DNA of 64,000 nucleotides from QHXM01 sp032160705 (lineage in GTDB: Bacteria; Acidobacteriota; Blastocatellia; Pyrinomonadales; Pyrinomonadaceae), in NCBI GenBank assembly GCA_032160705.1, contig JAVHVE010000006.1, positions 1 through 64,000 on the forward strand, read 5' to 3'. A program made the translations under genes and the position numbers. Under the pieces are notes generated by a model. The model was given only the letters and a program-made list of their open reading frames with translations, had not been told where the DNA came from and did not search any database. Positions 45,001 to 52,656 of the stretch are shown here, piece by piece; position 1 is the stretch's first letter, and every line of letters begins with the position of its first letter.

Positions 45001-45543
45001 AGGCTGTAGCTCAAGAATCCGTGAGAGCAGTTTTTGAACTTCGCCAGCAGTTGCTTCATCATTCTGGCGTTCGATTTCCTCCGCGAGCATGTAGATCGCT
45101 TTCAGGTTTTTCGGATCAAGCTCGATGCTCTTTCGCAGGTTGTTGATGGATTCCGTAAACCGCCCGCGATTGCTTTCCATGATGGCGAGCAGAACATGAA
45201 CACGCGAGTTATCGGGCGCAAGCGAGCGCGCCTTCTCTAATTTCTCGGCAGCCTTGTCCAGGTTTCGCTGGCGCAGACTGAGCAACCCTAAGTTAGCCCA
45301 CGATGCTGGCTCGTCCGGCGCAAGCTCGGTCGCCTTCGTCAATTCCGCTTCAGCGCGCACGTCGTCGCCAACCTGGAGCGCGGCCAAACCCACATAAAAA
45401 GCGCGCACGGTGTCGTTGTATTCTTTGGTGGATTTCGCGGGCAGTTGCGATGCGCTCCGGCATCCCATCAGGCAGAGAGCCATGAGCAGAAAGAGAGCGA
45501 AGAAAAGATTGAGTTGACGAGAAACAGCGAAACAAAGGCGCAT
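42028..45543 (-). CDS. Giant TPR / FG-GAP / ASPIC-UnbV lipoprotein with an unnamed C-terminal domain
   Basis: 1171 residues with a lipobox (ALCLMGC, Cys about 28). Order: TPR repeats (about 40-230: WANLGLLSLRQRNLDKAAEK), FG-GAP propeller (about 310-640: DFNYDFKTDLVLAGAG, DVDGDGRLDLLGIS), ASPIC/UnbV (about 655-735, ending WPNGSVRAEF), then about 430 residues with no known name. This last part begins CPFLFAYNG and shares many positions with the other giant protein at 47413-50976 (IGRDQLAARDGYYDLRIT, AVDHPTGTEIF, HYRGYS, YYTRFGDVRELL, GDEMTFRF, LPLPYH). Six bases separate it from the antitoxin gene. A promoter candidate lies at 45644-45673. Function unknown. Confidence 0.85.
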   Translation of the reverse strand: MRLCFAVSRQLNLFFALFLLMALCLMGCRSASQLPAKSTKEYNDTVRAFYVGLAALQVGDDVRAEAELTKATELAPDEPASWANLGLLSLRQRNLDKAAEKLEKARSLAPDNSRVHVLLAIMESNRGRFTESINNLRKSIELDPKNLKAIYMLAEEIERQNDEATAGEVQKLLSRILELQPDNLAVQLEATRIAAKRNDAATLKSLVARIGERAGAWPVEVQQQVKALQDAVSSADTRAAATRVAFLRNVLVRVPEYRNSLSAVKMQPGEDAEPFTQFLRLENPVFTPAPPDEALTFNAEPIAEFQSGKWDWIGAISLDGEGAPVVAVANGREVRLLSGATLPFPGGSNATPPTPHGILAVDFNYDFKTDLVLAGAGGLRFFKQDNPNSFTDVTAQTKLPASSLGLTYLDVWSADVEADGDMDIIAPALGGVSTELRNNGDGTFTEARPFEGSTGLRDFLWADFDADGDADAALLDSRGLQVYTNERGGQFRARTMPADLQAIASITAADVNSDGILDLLALRTDGTILRLSDKEEKEWEVAELARVPDSTAFTGGELRLFSTDVDNNGSLDLVVSRANLSPTDVGCPPICPGGFVWLSDQNGKFNPLNAAVAARIFSVSDVDGDGRLDLLGISKNEERLSPVRLLNRGSKNYHWQQVRPRAKQATGDQRINSFGIGGEMEIRSGLLVQKQLITGPLVHFGLGEQTNADVVRIIWPNGSVRAEFDLKADETILAEQRLKGSCPFLFAYNGHEMKFVKDAVPWSSAIGLRINTLGTARVEATEEWYKIGRDQLAARDGYYDLRITAELWETYYYDQLALMAVDHPTGTEIFVDERFVIPPAKLAITTVSTPHKIARAVDDNGQDVTDVVSELDEKYLDTFGRGQYQGITRDHYVEIDLGTDAPESGPLFLIAHGWMHPTDSSINVAISQGQSYKPAPLSLEVPDGKGGWVVAKPNLGFPAGRKKISLFDLTGVFRPNTPRRVRLRTNLEIFWDKLEWAQSLPQAELRTTKLNADLADLHYRGYSVINQPDTSSPEVPDYNHIASSKQIWRDLVGYYTRFGDVRELLKQADDRYVIMNAGDEMTFRFTAPQPPAAGWVRDFIIIGDGWIKDGDYNSTFSKTVLPLPYHEKQEYTTPPGRLEDEEVYRRHPQDWQTYHTRYITPEIFQNALRVK

Positions 45544-45571
45544 GAATAGAAGTTACTTTCAGAGGATGCAA

Positions 45572-45628
45572 ATGAAGGCACGTCGCAGCGTGCCAACCGG
45601 GGCGTGCGACGCGCAACGCGCGCTTCAT
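45572..45628. repeat. Palindrome in the divergent control region
   Basis: atgaaggcacgtcgcagcgt (gcc) pairs loosely with ggggcgtgcgacgcgcaacg (cgcgcttcat). It lies between the start of the giant lipoprotein gene and the divergent ABC permease gene; arms match imperfectly. Confidence 0.5.
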
Positions 45629-45643
45629 ACTTAACAGGCTCAT

Positions 45644-45673
45644 GTTATAACATAACAGAGCAAAGGTTGTCAG
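45644..45673 (-). promoter_or_regulatory. Promoter candidate for the giant lipoprotein gene
   Basis: On the minus strand CTGACA (45668-45673) and TATAAC (45644-45649) are 18 bp apart. The -10 lies in a perfect palindrome TGTTATAACA. It is about 100 bp upstream of the ATG at 45543. Confidence 0.5.
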
Positions 45674-45800
45674 AAGGGCTTGGCCGCCCATCGAACATGT
45701 CCAGATTGAACATTTGAAATTTAGAATCCGGGCTCAACTCAGGTGGCCGCTAACGCGGCGGATTTACGTGCCTGCTTCAGATTATTTGCTTTAGCTGCTA

Positions 45801-46574
45801 ATGAAGGAAGAGAAATTATCCTCGAAGACTCGTCTTCTTCCCATCTTCGTTCTGATTCTGCTGGTGGCTCTGTGGTGGATGCTCTCGCTTCTTGGCATCT
45901 ACCCGGAGTCGGCGTTTCCGTCTCCGCAGGCGGTCGTGCGCGGGTTCGGCGAAGAGTTCAAAGCGGGGCGACTGTTTGATGACCTGATTGCATCACTCTA
46001 TCGCGTCCTGACAGGCTTTGCGCTCGCCGTCGCTCTCGGCGTGCCATTGGGTCTGATGCTGGGGCATCGCGCGCGGGCGCGGGCGGCGCTGCTGCCAACG
46101 GTCAACTTCTTCCGCAATCTCTCACCGCTCGCGTGGATTCCGTTTGCGATTCTCTGGTTCGGCATCGGCGATAAGCCCGCAATCTTTCTGATCTTTATGG
46201 CCTCGTTCTTTCCGCTGGTGCTCGCCACGATTGCTGCCGTGGCGAGCATCCCCGCAGTTTTCTTTCGTGTCGCGCAGAACTACGGTTATCGCGGCGCGGA
46301 ACTGTTGACGAAAGTGACGCTCCCGGCAATCGTGCCGCAGGTCATCACAGCTTTGCGCATCACTGCGGGGCTGGCCTGGGTGGTGGTCGTCGCGGCGGAG
46401 ATGATTGCGGGACAGGATGGCTTAGGATTCGCCATCTGGGATTCGCGCAACGGGCTGCGCGTAGACTTGCTGGTCGTCAATATGATCGTCATCGGCTTCA
46501 TCGGCGTAGTGATTGATCGCCTGCTGTTGCAGTTGACTAAAATTCCAAGCGTGCGCTGGGGCTATGAAAGATAA
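45801..46574 (+). CDS. ABC transporter permease, SsuC/TauC-like
   Basis: 257 residues with six membrane helices. Typical residues: ALWWMLSLLGIYPESAFPSP at the start, LGVPLGLMLGHRARARAALL, the LSPLAWIPFAILWFGIGDKP stretch (about 112-131) and the EAA-like loop VAQNYGYRGAELLTKVTLPA. SsuC/TauC/NrtB-type permeases import sulfonates, taurine, nitrate or similar small anions. No binding protein is adjacent, so the substrate cannot be named. Overlaps the ATPase gene by 11 bp. Confidence 0.88.
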   Translation: MKEEKLSSKTRLLPIFVLILLVALWWMLSLLGIYPESAFPSPQAVVRGFGEEFKAGRLFDDLIASLYRVLTGFALAVALGVPLGLMLGHRARARAALLPTVNFFRNLSPLAWIPFAILWFGIGDKPAIFLIFMASFFPLVLATIAAVASIPAVFFRVAQNYGYRGAELLTKVTLPAIVPQVITALRITAGLAWVVVVAAEMIAGQDGLGFAIWDSRNGLRVDLLVVNMIVIGFIGVVIDRLLLQLTKIPSVRWGYER

Positions 46575-47325
46575 ACCGCTCATTGTTGAAGCCATCTCGC
46601 GGTCGTTCGGCGAGGTTGAAGTCCTGCGCGATTTTTCGCTCGACATCAACGGGGGAGAGTTCGTCGCCATCGTCGGGCCGTCGGGCTGTGGCAAGACGAC
46701 GTTGCTTAATCTGCTGGCAGGTTTCGATAAGCCGTCTGCCGGGCGCGTGGTCAGCCGTGGGCGAGTGCGGATGGTCTATCAGCAGGATGGATTATTCCCC
46801 TGGCGCACGGTGGCGGAGAATATCCAGATGGGGCTGCGCCACTTCAAGGACGAAGCGGCGCGCGAGCGCGAATTGAAAGAGATGCTGGCACTCATCGGTC
46901 TTGAAGGCTTTGAGGATTCATATCCGCACCAGCTTTCGGGCGGCATGCGCCAGCGTGTCGAGTTGGCACGCGCGCTCGCAGGAGACACGGAGACGCTGCT
47001 GCTCGACGAGCCGTTTTCGTCGCTCGACTATCTGAAGCGACTACGCCTCAGACGCGAGTTGGTGCGACTGCTGACGGAGCGTCCGCGCACGGTCGTGCTC
47101 GTCACGCACGACATTGAAGAGGCGGCGCAGCTTGCAGATCGTGTGGTCGTGCTCTCGGAACGCCCGGCGCGCATCCGCTGCGAGCTGCAACTTGAGTTGG
47201 AACGACCGCGCGACCCGACGCACCCGGAAGTGGTCGAGGCGATGCACCGCATTCTGACAGTCCTCGGATTGGAACAGGATTCATCATTTGATGAAAACTT
47301 GACATTACAGTCGTCTGCTCTATAG
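46564..47325 (+). CDS. ABC transporter ATP-binding protein, SsuB/TauB-like
   Basis: 253 residues. Walker A GPSGCGKTTLLNLLAG (about 39-54), Q-loop MVYQQDGLFPWRTV, signature LSGGMRQRVELARAL (about 126-140), Walker B TLLLDEPFSSLD and H-loop THDIEEA. It energises the permease it overlaps. The promoter of the following gene sits on its last codons (47299-47326). Confidence 0.9.
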   Translation: MKDKPLIVEAISRSFGEVEVLRDFSLDINGGEFVAIVGPSGCGKTTLLNLLAGFDKPSAGRVVSRGRVRMVYQQDGLFPWRTVAENIQMGLRHFKDEAARERELKEMLALIGLEGFEDSYPHQLSGGMRQRVELARALAGDTETLLLDEPFSSLDYLKRLRLRRELVRLLTERPRTVVLVTHDIEEAAQLADRVVVLSERPARIRCELQLELERPRDPTHPEVVEAMHRILTVLGLEQDSSFDENLTLQSSAL

Positions 47326-47326
47326 T
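47299..47326 (+). promoter_or_regulatory. Sigma-70 promoter for the second giant protein gene
   Basis: TTGACA (47299-47304), 16 bp, TATAGT (47321-47326): a consensus -35 and a near-consensus -10. It overlaps the end of the ABC ATPase gene and lies 86 bp before the next ATG. Confidence 0.7.
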
Positions 47327-47412
47327 CGGGACATAAGTCTCCCGATAGTTTTGTCCGAAAAAGGTTGCTCCTCGATTCATAGTTAGAAACCATTTTTTCA
47401 CCCAAACCACAG

Positions 47413-50400
47413 ATGAAGACCTTCCAGTGTTTCTCCGTCTTGATAATTGTCCTGGTTGGAACTCTGCTGGCGACCCTCACGGGCAGCACGCAAATCCAAA
47501 CTCCGAATGCGCAACAGTCTTCGCAGGCCACACGCGAGGACGCCTACCGCGCCAATAATCTCGGCGTTGCATTGCTCGAGCAGTACAAGTACAAAGAGGG
47601 CGCTGAAAGCTTCACGCGCGCTTTGCAGCTTGACCCGAAACTGCAACTGGCGCGCATCAATCTGAGCATCGCGCTCTTCAACGTGCCAGACCTCGTGGGC
47701 GCGCAGCGCGAGGCGGAAAAAGCCGCCGCCGCAAATCCGAACGCCCCGCAGCCTGCTTACATTCTCGGCCTCATCGCCAAATCGCAGAACCGCACGGAAG
47801 ACGCCATCGCGTCCTTCCAAAAAGTTCTGAAAATTGATCCGCGCGATACGGGCGCGAATGTTAACCTTGGCCAACTCTACGCGCAGCAGAAAAAGTACGC
47901 GGAAGCCATCGCAGCCTTTCGCACTGCGATTGCGGTCGAGCCTTATAACATGACCGCTCTTTACAATCTGGGGCTGGCGTTGACACGCAATAATGAGCGC
48001 GCGGAAGGCCAGCAAATGATTCAGCGCTTCCAGCAACTACGCCAGAGCGGAGCGGGCACGACCATCGGGCAAAACTATCTGGAACAGGGGCGCTATGCGG
48101 AAGCAGTCGCTTCGACAGGCGCTGAAGCCGAGCTGGTTGATCGCGCCGTGCCCGATGTGAAGTACACGGACGCGACCGAGAGCATGTTGCCGCCAACGGG
48201 CGCGACAGTCGGCGGCGCATCGAACAATCCAGCGCCAGCGCTCGGCAGTAGTTTGCAGGGAGGCGTGACCGATGCCACGGAGCGCGACATGGCCGCCGCG
48301 CTCGGCGGTGGAGTAACGCTTTTCGATTACGACATGGACGGCGACCTCGATCTGCTGTCGGTTGCGCCCCTTGAGTCTCGCCTCTTTCGCAATGACGGTG
48401 GCAAGTTCTTGGACGTGACGGATAAGGCTGGAGCGTTGAGCGTGAAATCGAGCGGCTTCGGCGTCGGGGCTGTGGCGGGCGATTATGACAACGATGGAAA
48501 GCCTGACCTCTTCATTCTACGCACAGGCGGCGCGAGCGCGCTTTATCATAATGACGGCGAGGGAAAGTTTTCGGATGTGACGAGCGCGGCAGGGATTCCG
48601 CGCTATCCTTATTTCTCCATCTCGACCGCCTTCGTTGACGCGGATCACGACGGAGACCTGGACATCGTCATCGCTGGCTTCATTGATCTCTCCAAACCGC
48701 GCGGCGCGAATGCCTCGCCGAGCTTACCCGAAGATTTCGCGGGCGCGCCGAACATGCTCTTGCGAAACGACGGCACGGGAAAGTTCACGGACGTGACGGC
48801 GACTGCGAAGATCGGCGCGATGATGAATCACGCAGTGGCGATTGTTCCAACCGATTACGACAATCGTCGTGATATAGATTTGCTCGTCGTCAACTACGGC
48901 GCGCCATCTGACCTTTTCAGCAACCAGCGCGACGGCAGTTTCCGCAACGTCGGGAGCGAAGTCGGCCTCGATGCACAGGGGCACGGCACTTCTGTGGCGG
49001 CGGGTGATGTCAACAAAGACGGCTTTACAGATTTCTTCTTCGCGGGCGCGGACGCCGCCGGATTGTTCGCCATCAGCGATGGGCAGGGAAGATTCAAGAC
49101 TACGGGAGCGCCGCCTGCCACGAAGGGGGCCAGCGCAACTCAGTTTCTGGATTATGACAACGATGGATTGCTCGACTGCGTGATGCTGACGAGTGCGGGC
49201 TTGCTCGTCTTGCGAAACGTAGGCGGCGAGTGGGCGGACGTGTCAGCGCGGGCGTTTCCGTTGACCTTCGCGGCGGCAATTGATGCTTCAACCCGCACGC
49301 TCGCATCGGGTGATTTAGACAATGACGGCGACACTGATCTGGTGCTGCGCTCAAGCTCAGGCAATTTGAAAATCGCGCGCAATGATGGCGGAAACACAAA
49401 CCGCAGCCTGCGCGTTAATTTGTTCGGCAAGGTCAGCAATCGAAGCGGCGTCGGGGCTAAGGTTGAAGCGCGAGCCGGAAGTCTCGTGCAAAAGCTGGAA
49501 ACCTATTCGGCCACGCCTTCGCCTGCTCCGGCAGATGTCGTCTTCGGTCTGGGAAAGCGCGCCGTGGCGGACGCCGTGCGTGTGCTCTGGCCTGCCGGAA
49601 TCGTGCAGGCTGAGACAGAGGTTGCGGCGCGCGGCGCTGACCCGAAGAAGACGGCGACCACGCTGCCCGTCACAGAGCTTGATCGCAAGCCATCCTCTTG
49701 CCCTTATCTTTATACGTGGAATGGCAAGCGGTTCGAGTTCATCACGGATTTCATGGGCGGCGGCGAGATGGGTTACTGGGAAGCACCGGGGCACTACAAC
49801 ACGCCCGACCCGGATGAGTATGTCCGCATTCGTGGCGACCAGTTGAAGGAGCGCAACGGACGTTTTGAGCTTCGCGTCACCAATGAGCTTGAAGAAGTTC
49901 TCTACGTTGATCGCCTGCAACTAATCGCGGTCGCGCACCCCATCGGCGTTGAAGTTTATCCGAACGAAGGAATGACCAGCCCGCCGCGTCCTTCCAAGCT
50001 CTACGTCACGAAAGATGCGCGCCCTCCGCTTGCGGCTGTGGACGAGCACGGCCACGACGTTCTCGCGCGCATCGCCAAAGTTGATCGCCAGTACCCGGAC
50101 GACTTCCCACTCGACCGCATTCGCGGCTATGCGGGCGAGCACAGTCTGACGATGAAGCTCGACAAAGATGGGCGAGGGGGGCGCACGCTTCTGCTCCTGA
50201 CCGGCTGGACGGATTACGCATTTTCGAGCGACAACGTCGCGGCCTCGCACGCCGGACTTGAGACGAAGCTGCCCGCGTTGCAAGTCAAAGATACCGAGGG
50301 AGAGTGGCGCACGGTTATCGAAGATATAGGCATTCCGGTCGGGCGACCGCAGACGGTGACGGTTGATCTGACCGGAAAATTCCTCTCGGCGAGCCGCGAG

Positions 50401-50976
50401 GTCCGCATCCTGACGAACATGCGAATCTACTGGGATCAGATTCTCGTTGATACTTCTAATAGCATCACGCCGCATCTCATGGTGCGTCTTAATCTGTTGC
50501 AGGCAAATTTAAGCTGGCGAGGTTATTCGCGCGAAGTCACGCCGGACGGGCGCGAGCCTTTCAGCTATGATTACGAGCAGGTCTCTTTCACTGCGCCCTG
50601 GAAGGTAGTGCCGGGTCGCTACACGCGCGAGGGAAACGTGAGCGAATTGCTGTCAAAGACGGACGACATCTTCGTCATCGCGCGTACAGGCGATGAGCTG
50701 AGCCTTTCGTTCGACGCCACCAGGTTGCAGGGGCTATTGCCTGCGGGCTGGACGCGAACCTTCCTGCTCTACTCCGACGGCTTCAGCAAAGAGATGGACA
50801 TCAACTCGGCCAGCCCCGATCAGGTCACGCCGCTTCCATTTCACGGCATGAGCCGTTACCCGTACCGCGCACCCGAAGCCTATCCAATGACCGGGGAGCG
50901 CCGCGCTTACATGGATAATTACAATACGCGAATCGTCGCATCACCAATAACTACGTTAGTGACAAGTGACAAGTAA
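47413..50976 (+). CDS. Giant secreted TPR / FG-GAP / ASPIC-UnbV protein with an unnamed C-terminal domain
   Basis: 1187 residues with a signal peptide (about 1-27). Order: TPR (about 45-215: YRANNLGVALLEQYKYKEGA), FG-GAP (about 295-655: DYDMDGDLDLLSVA, DYDNDGKPDLFILR, DADHDGDLDIVIAG), ASPIC/UnbV (about 665-735, WPAGIVQAE), then about 430 residues starting CPYLYTWNG. This last part matches the 42028-45543 protein: EYVRIRGDQLKERNGRFEL, AHPIGVEVYPNE, WRGYS, GRYTREGNVSELL, GDELSLSF and LPFHG. The final residues (LVTSDK) and the stop lie inside a palindromic repeat. Preceded by a good promoter; function unknown. Confidence 0.85.
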   Translation: MKTFQCFSVLIIVLVGTLLATLTGSTQIQTPNAQQSSQATREDAYRANNLGVALLEQYKYKEGAESFTRALQLDPKLQLARINLSIALFNVPDLVGAQREAEKAAAANPNAPQPAYILGLIAKSQNRTEDAIASFQKVLKIDPRDTGANVNLGQLYAQQKKYAEAIAAFRTAIAVEPYNMTALYNLGLALTRNNERAEGQQMIQRFQQLRQSGAGTTIGQNYLEQGRYAEAVASTGAEAELVDRAVPDVKYTDATESMLPPTGATVGGASNNPAPALGSSLQGGVTDATERDMAAALGGGVTLFDYDMDGDLDLLSVAPLESRLFRNDGGKFLDVTDKAGALSVKSSGFGVGAVAGDYDNDGKPDLFILRTGGASALYHNDGEGKFSDVTSAAGIPRYPYFSISTAFVDADHDGDLDIVIAGFIDLSKPRGANASPSLPEDFAGAPNMLLRNDGTGKFTDVTATAKIGAMMNHAVAIVPTDYDNRRDIDLLVVNYGAPSDLFSNQRDGSFRNVGSEVGLDAQGHGTSVAAGDVNKDGFTDFFFAGADAAGLFAISDGQGRFKTTGAPPATKGASATQFLDYDNDGLLDCVMLTSAGLLVLRNVGGEWADVSARAFPLTFAAAIDASTRTLASGDLDNDGDTDLVLRSSSGNLKIARNDGGNTNRSLRVNLFGKVSNRSGVGAKVEARAGSLVQKLETYSATPSPAPADVVFGLGKRAVADAVRVLWPAGIVQAETEVAARGADPKKTATTLPVTELDRKPSSCPYLYTWNGKRFEFITDFMGGGEMGYWEAPGHYNTPDPDEYVRIRGDQLKERNGRFELRVTNELEEVLYVDRLQLIAVAHPIGVEVYPNEGMTSPPRPSKLYVTKDARPPLAAVDEHGHDVLARIAKVDRQYPDDFPLDRIRGYAGEHSLTMKLDKDGRGGRTLLLLTGWTDYAFSSDNVAASHAGLETKLPALQVKDTEGEWRTVIEDIGIPVGRPQTVTVDLTGKFLSASREVRILTNMRIYWDQILVDTSNSITPHLMVRLNLLQANLSWRGYSREVTPDGREPFSYDYEQVSFTAPWKVVPGRYTREGNVSELLSKTDDIFVIARTGDELSLSFDATRLQGLLPAGWTRTFLLYSDGFSKEMDINSASPDQVTPLPFHGMSRYPYRAPEAYPMTGERRAYMDNYNTRIVASPITTLVTSDK

Positions 50977-51028
50977 CAGGTGACAAGAGAAAACTTTCTT
51001 TCCTGTCACCTGTCACTTGTCACCTGTC
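50959..51028. repeat. Palindromic spacer with GTGACAAGTGACAAG arms
   Basis: gtgacaagtgacaagtaaca (ggtgacaag) pairs with tcctgtcacctgtcacttgt (cacctgtcc). The loop is agaaaactttctt. It includes the stop codon of the giant protein gene and ends 16 bp before the nitrilase ATG. Confidence 0.75.
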
Positions 51029-51043
51029 CCGGCTTTTAGATTT

Positions 51044-52066
51044 ATGGAACACATCAGATATTCAGTCGCAGCATGTCAAACGGATTTGTCGAATCCGATT
51101 GAGCGGAAGCAAATGCGCGCTAACACGGATCGCATGCTTTCGATGATTGATTCGGCGGTGGCGGGCGCTGCGCCGTTTCTGCCGGTGCGTCTCGTCGTCT
51201 TCCCGGAGTTTGCGCACGCTGCTCCGGTTTTTCCGACAGTTGCGGAGTTGATTGAAAAACTAGCGGTGCGAATCCCTAACGAGCACACCGAGCGACTCGA
51301 ACAGAAAGCGCGCGAGTACGACATCTACATTCAGAGCGGCTCGATGCTGGAGGTGGATGCGAAGTGGCCCGATGTGGTTTTCAATACGACCTGCCTGATT
51401 GGGCCTGAAGGGATTTTGTATAAATACCGGAAGGTCAACACGTGGATTCCGTATGAAGTCCACGCGAGCCCGCACGATCTGGAAGGCTACGACGAGCCTC
51501 TATTTCCGGTTGCCGACACAGCGATTGGGCGCATCGGCTGCGCGATCTGCTACGACTGGCTGTTCCCGGAAGCAATTCGTCAGTTGGCGGCCAACGGCGC
51601 GGAGGTGTTGGTGCGCGTCTCGGCGTACATGGACCCCTGGGGCGCGACCGAGCCAATGGACTGGTGGACTGTGGTCAATCGCTGCCGCGCGCTTGAGAAC
51701 ACGGCTTACGTCGTCGCAGCCAACCAGGGTGCAAGCCTCAAGCATTACCCGCCGTATTCATGGCCGGGCGGAAGTCAGGTCGTTGATTACGACGGACGCA
51801 TTCTCGCACAGGCCAGTCCGGGGCCGGGCGAGAGAATCGTCGTCGCGCCCGTTGACATCACGGCGCTCAGGCACGAGCGCGCCGTCAGGCGCGGGCATCA
51901 CATGCTCGCGCATCTTCGGACAGAGGCTTACCCGGTGTATGGCGAGCACAGGTATCCGCCGAAGCTTGACGAAAACGATGCTGAATCGAATCAGCTTTCG
52001 TATGAGCGGAATAATCAGTTGATTGACGAAGCAAAGCTGCGTCTCAGCAAGCGTCTTCAGGATTAA
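51044..52066 (+). CDS. Carbon-nitrogen hydrolase (nitrilase/amidase superfamily)
   Basis: 340 residues from ATG 51044 (a longer frame from 51017 lies in the repeat). The catalytic triad is complete: E55 in VVFPEF, K130 in LYKYRKVN and C169 in GCAICYDWLFPEAI. Other family residues are WTVVNRCRALENTAYVVAAN and DYDGRIL. It hydrolyses a nitrile, amide or carbamoyl compound; aliphatic amidase-like is a guess. It stops at 52066, right before an ATG, so it is in an operon with the small membrane protein. Confidence 0.9.
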   Translation: MEHIRYSVAACQTDLSNPIERKQMRANTDRMLSMIDSAVAGAAPFLPVRLVVFPEFAHAAPVFPTVAELIEKLAVRIPNEHTERLEQKAREYDIYIQSGSMLEVDAKWPDVVFNTTCLIGPEGILYKYRKVNTWIPYEVHASPHDLEGYDEPLFPVADTAIGRIGCAICYDWLFPEAIRQLAANGAEVLVRVSAYMDPWGATEPMDWWTVVNRCRALENTAYVVAANQGASLKHYPPYSWPGGSQVVDYDGRILAQASPGPGERIVVAPVDITALRHERAVRRGHHMLAHLRTEAYPVYGEHRYPPKLDENDAESNQLSYERNNQLIDEAKLRLSKRLQD

Positions 52067-52084
52067 ATGAAGGAGCCGAAGATA

Positions 52085-52501
52085 ATGAAAAACAGGATCA
52101 TCAAAAATGTATTGCTGGGGATAGTCATCGCACTCGTCGCAACATATTTGTTTCCGGGAGTGCTCTTCTTCTTCCTTGAAGGGCCGAAAGGTCTGCTGGT
52201 GATATTCTCCCTCCTCCCTTTGTATGGTCTCTTCTATACGTTCTGGTTGGTGATACCTTTAGGCGTGGCGCTGGGAATGTTGATTCCGCGAATGGCCAGT
52301 GGGAAAGATCGTTGGACGGCTGCGCTGCATGGGGCTGGCTTCGGTGCGTTGGCCGGATTAGTCTCCGTTTTTTGTTTTACCTCCGTCTTCCGTCTAGGGC
52401 CGGGGGTGGATGTCCTCTGGATTTCCGTCATAGCTTACTGCGCGTTATGGGTGGGCGGATATGCTTTCTACTGCGCGCGAGGTCAGAGCTTATACAGGTA
52501 G
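52085..52501 (+). CDS. Small four-helix membrane protein
   Basis: 138 residues from ATG 52085, preferred over ATG 52067 because AAGGAG lies 9 nt upstream. Four hydrophobic segments: ILLGIVIALVATYLFPGVL-like (about 8-26), GLFYTFWLVIPLGVALGMLI, AGFGALAGLVSVFCFTSVF and VLWISVIAYCALWVGGYAFY. Not recognised. It follows the nitrilase closely; a role in transport or stability of its product is possible but unsupported. Confidence 0.7.
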   Translation: MKNRIIKNVLLGIVIALVATYLFPGVLFFFLEGPKGLLVIFSLLPLYGLFYTFWLVIPLGVALGMLIPRMASGKDRWTAALHGAGFGALAGLVSVFCFTSVFRLGPGVDVLWISVIAYCALWVGGYAFYCARGQSLYR

Positions 52502-52507
52502 TAGCGA

Positions 52508-52632
52508 GTTGCAGAACAAAGTAAGGCGAGAAACGATCCACTAAGTTACACGAAGAGACACGAAGACGATAAATGTTTAGTGTCGCTTCGTGTTATTTCG
52601 TGGATCGTTCCCCATTCTTTTATTGTGCAACT
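52508..52632. repeat. Palindromic spacer upstream of a CRTAC1 gene
   Basis: gttgcagaacaaagtaaggc (gagaaacgatccac) pairs with gtggatcgttccccattctt (ttattgtgcaac). A smaller inner pair gaagagacacgaag and cttcgtgttatttcg lies near the centre. It fills most of the 155 bp between the two genes. Confidence 0.7.
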
Positions 52633-52656
52633 TGAGAGAGTCTCCGATTTTCTTAC

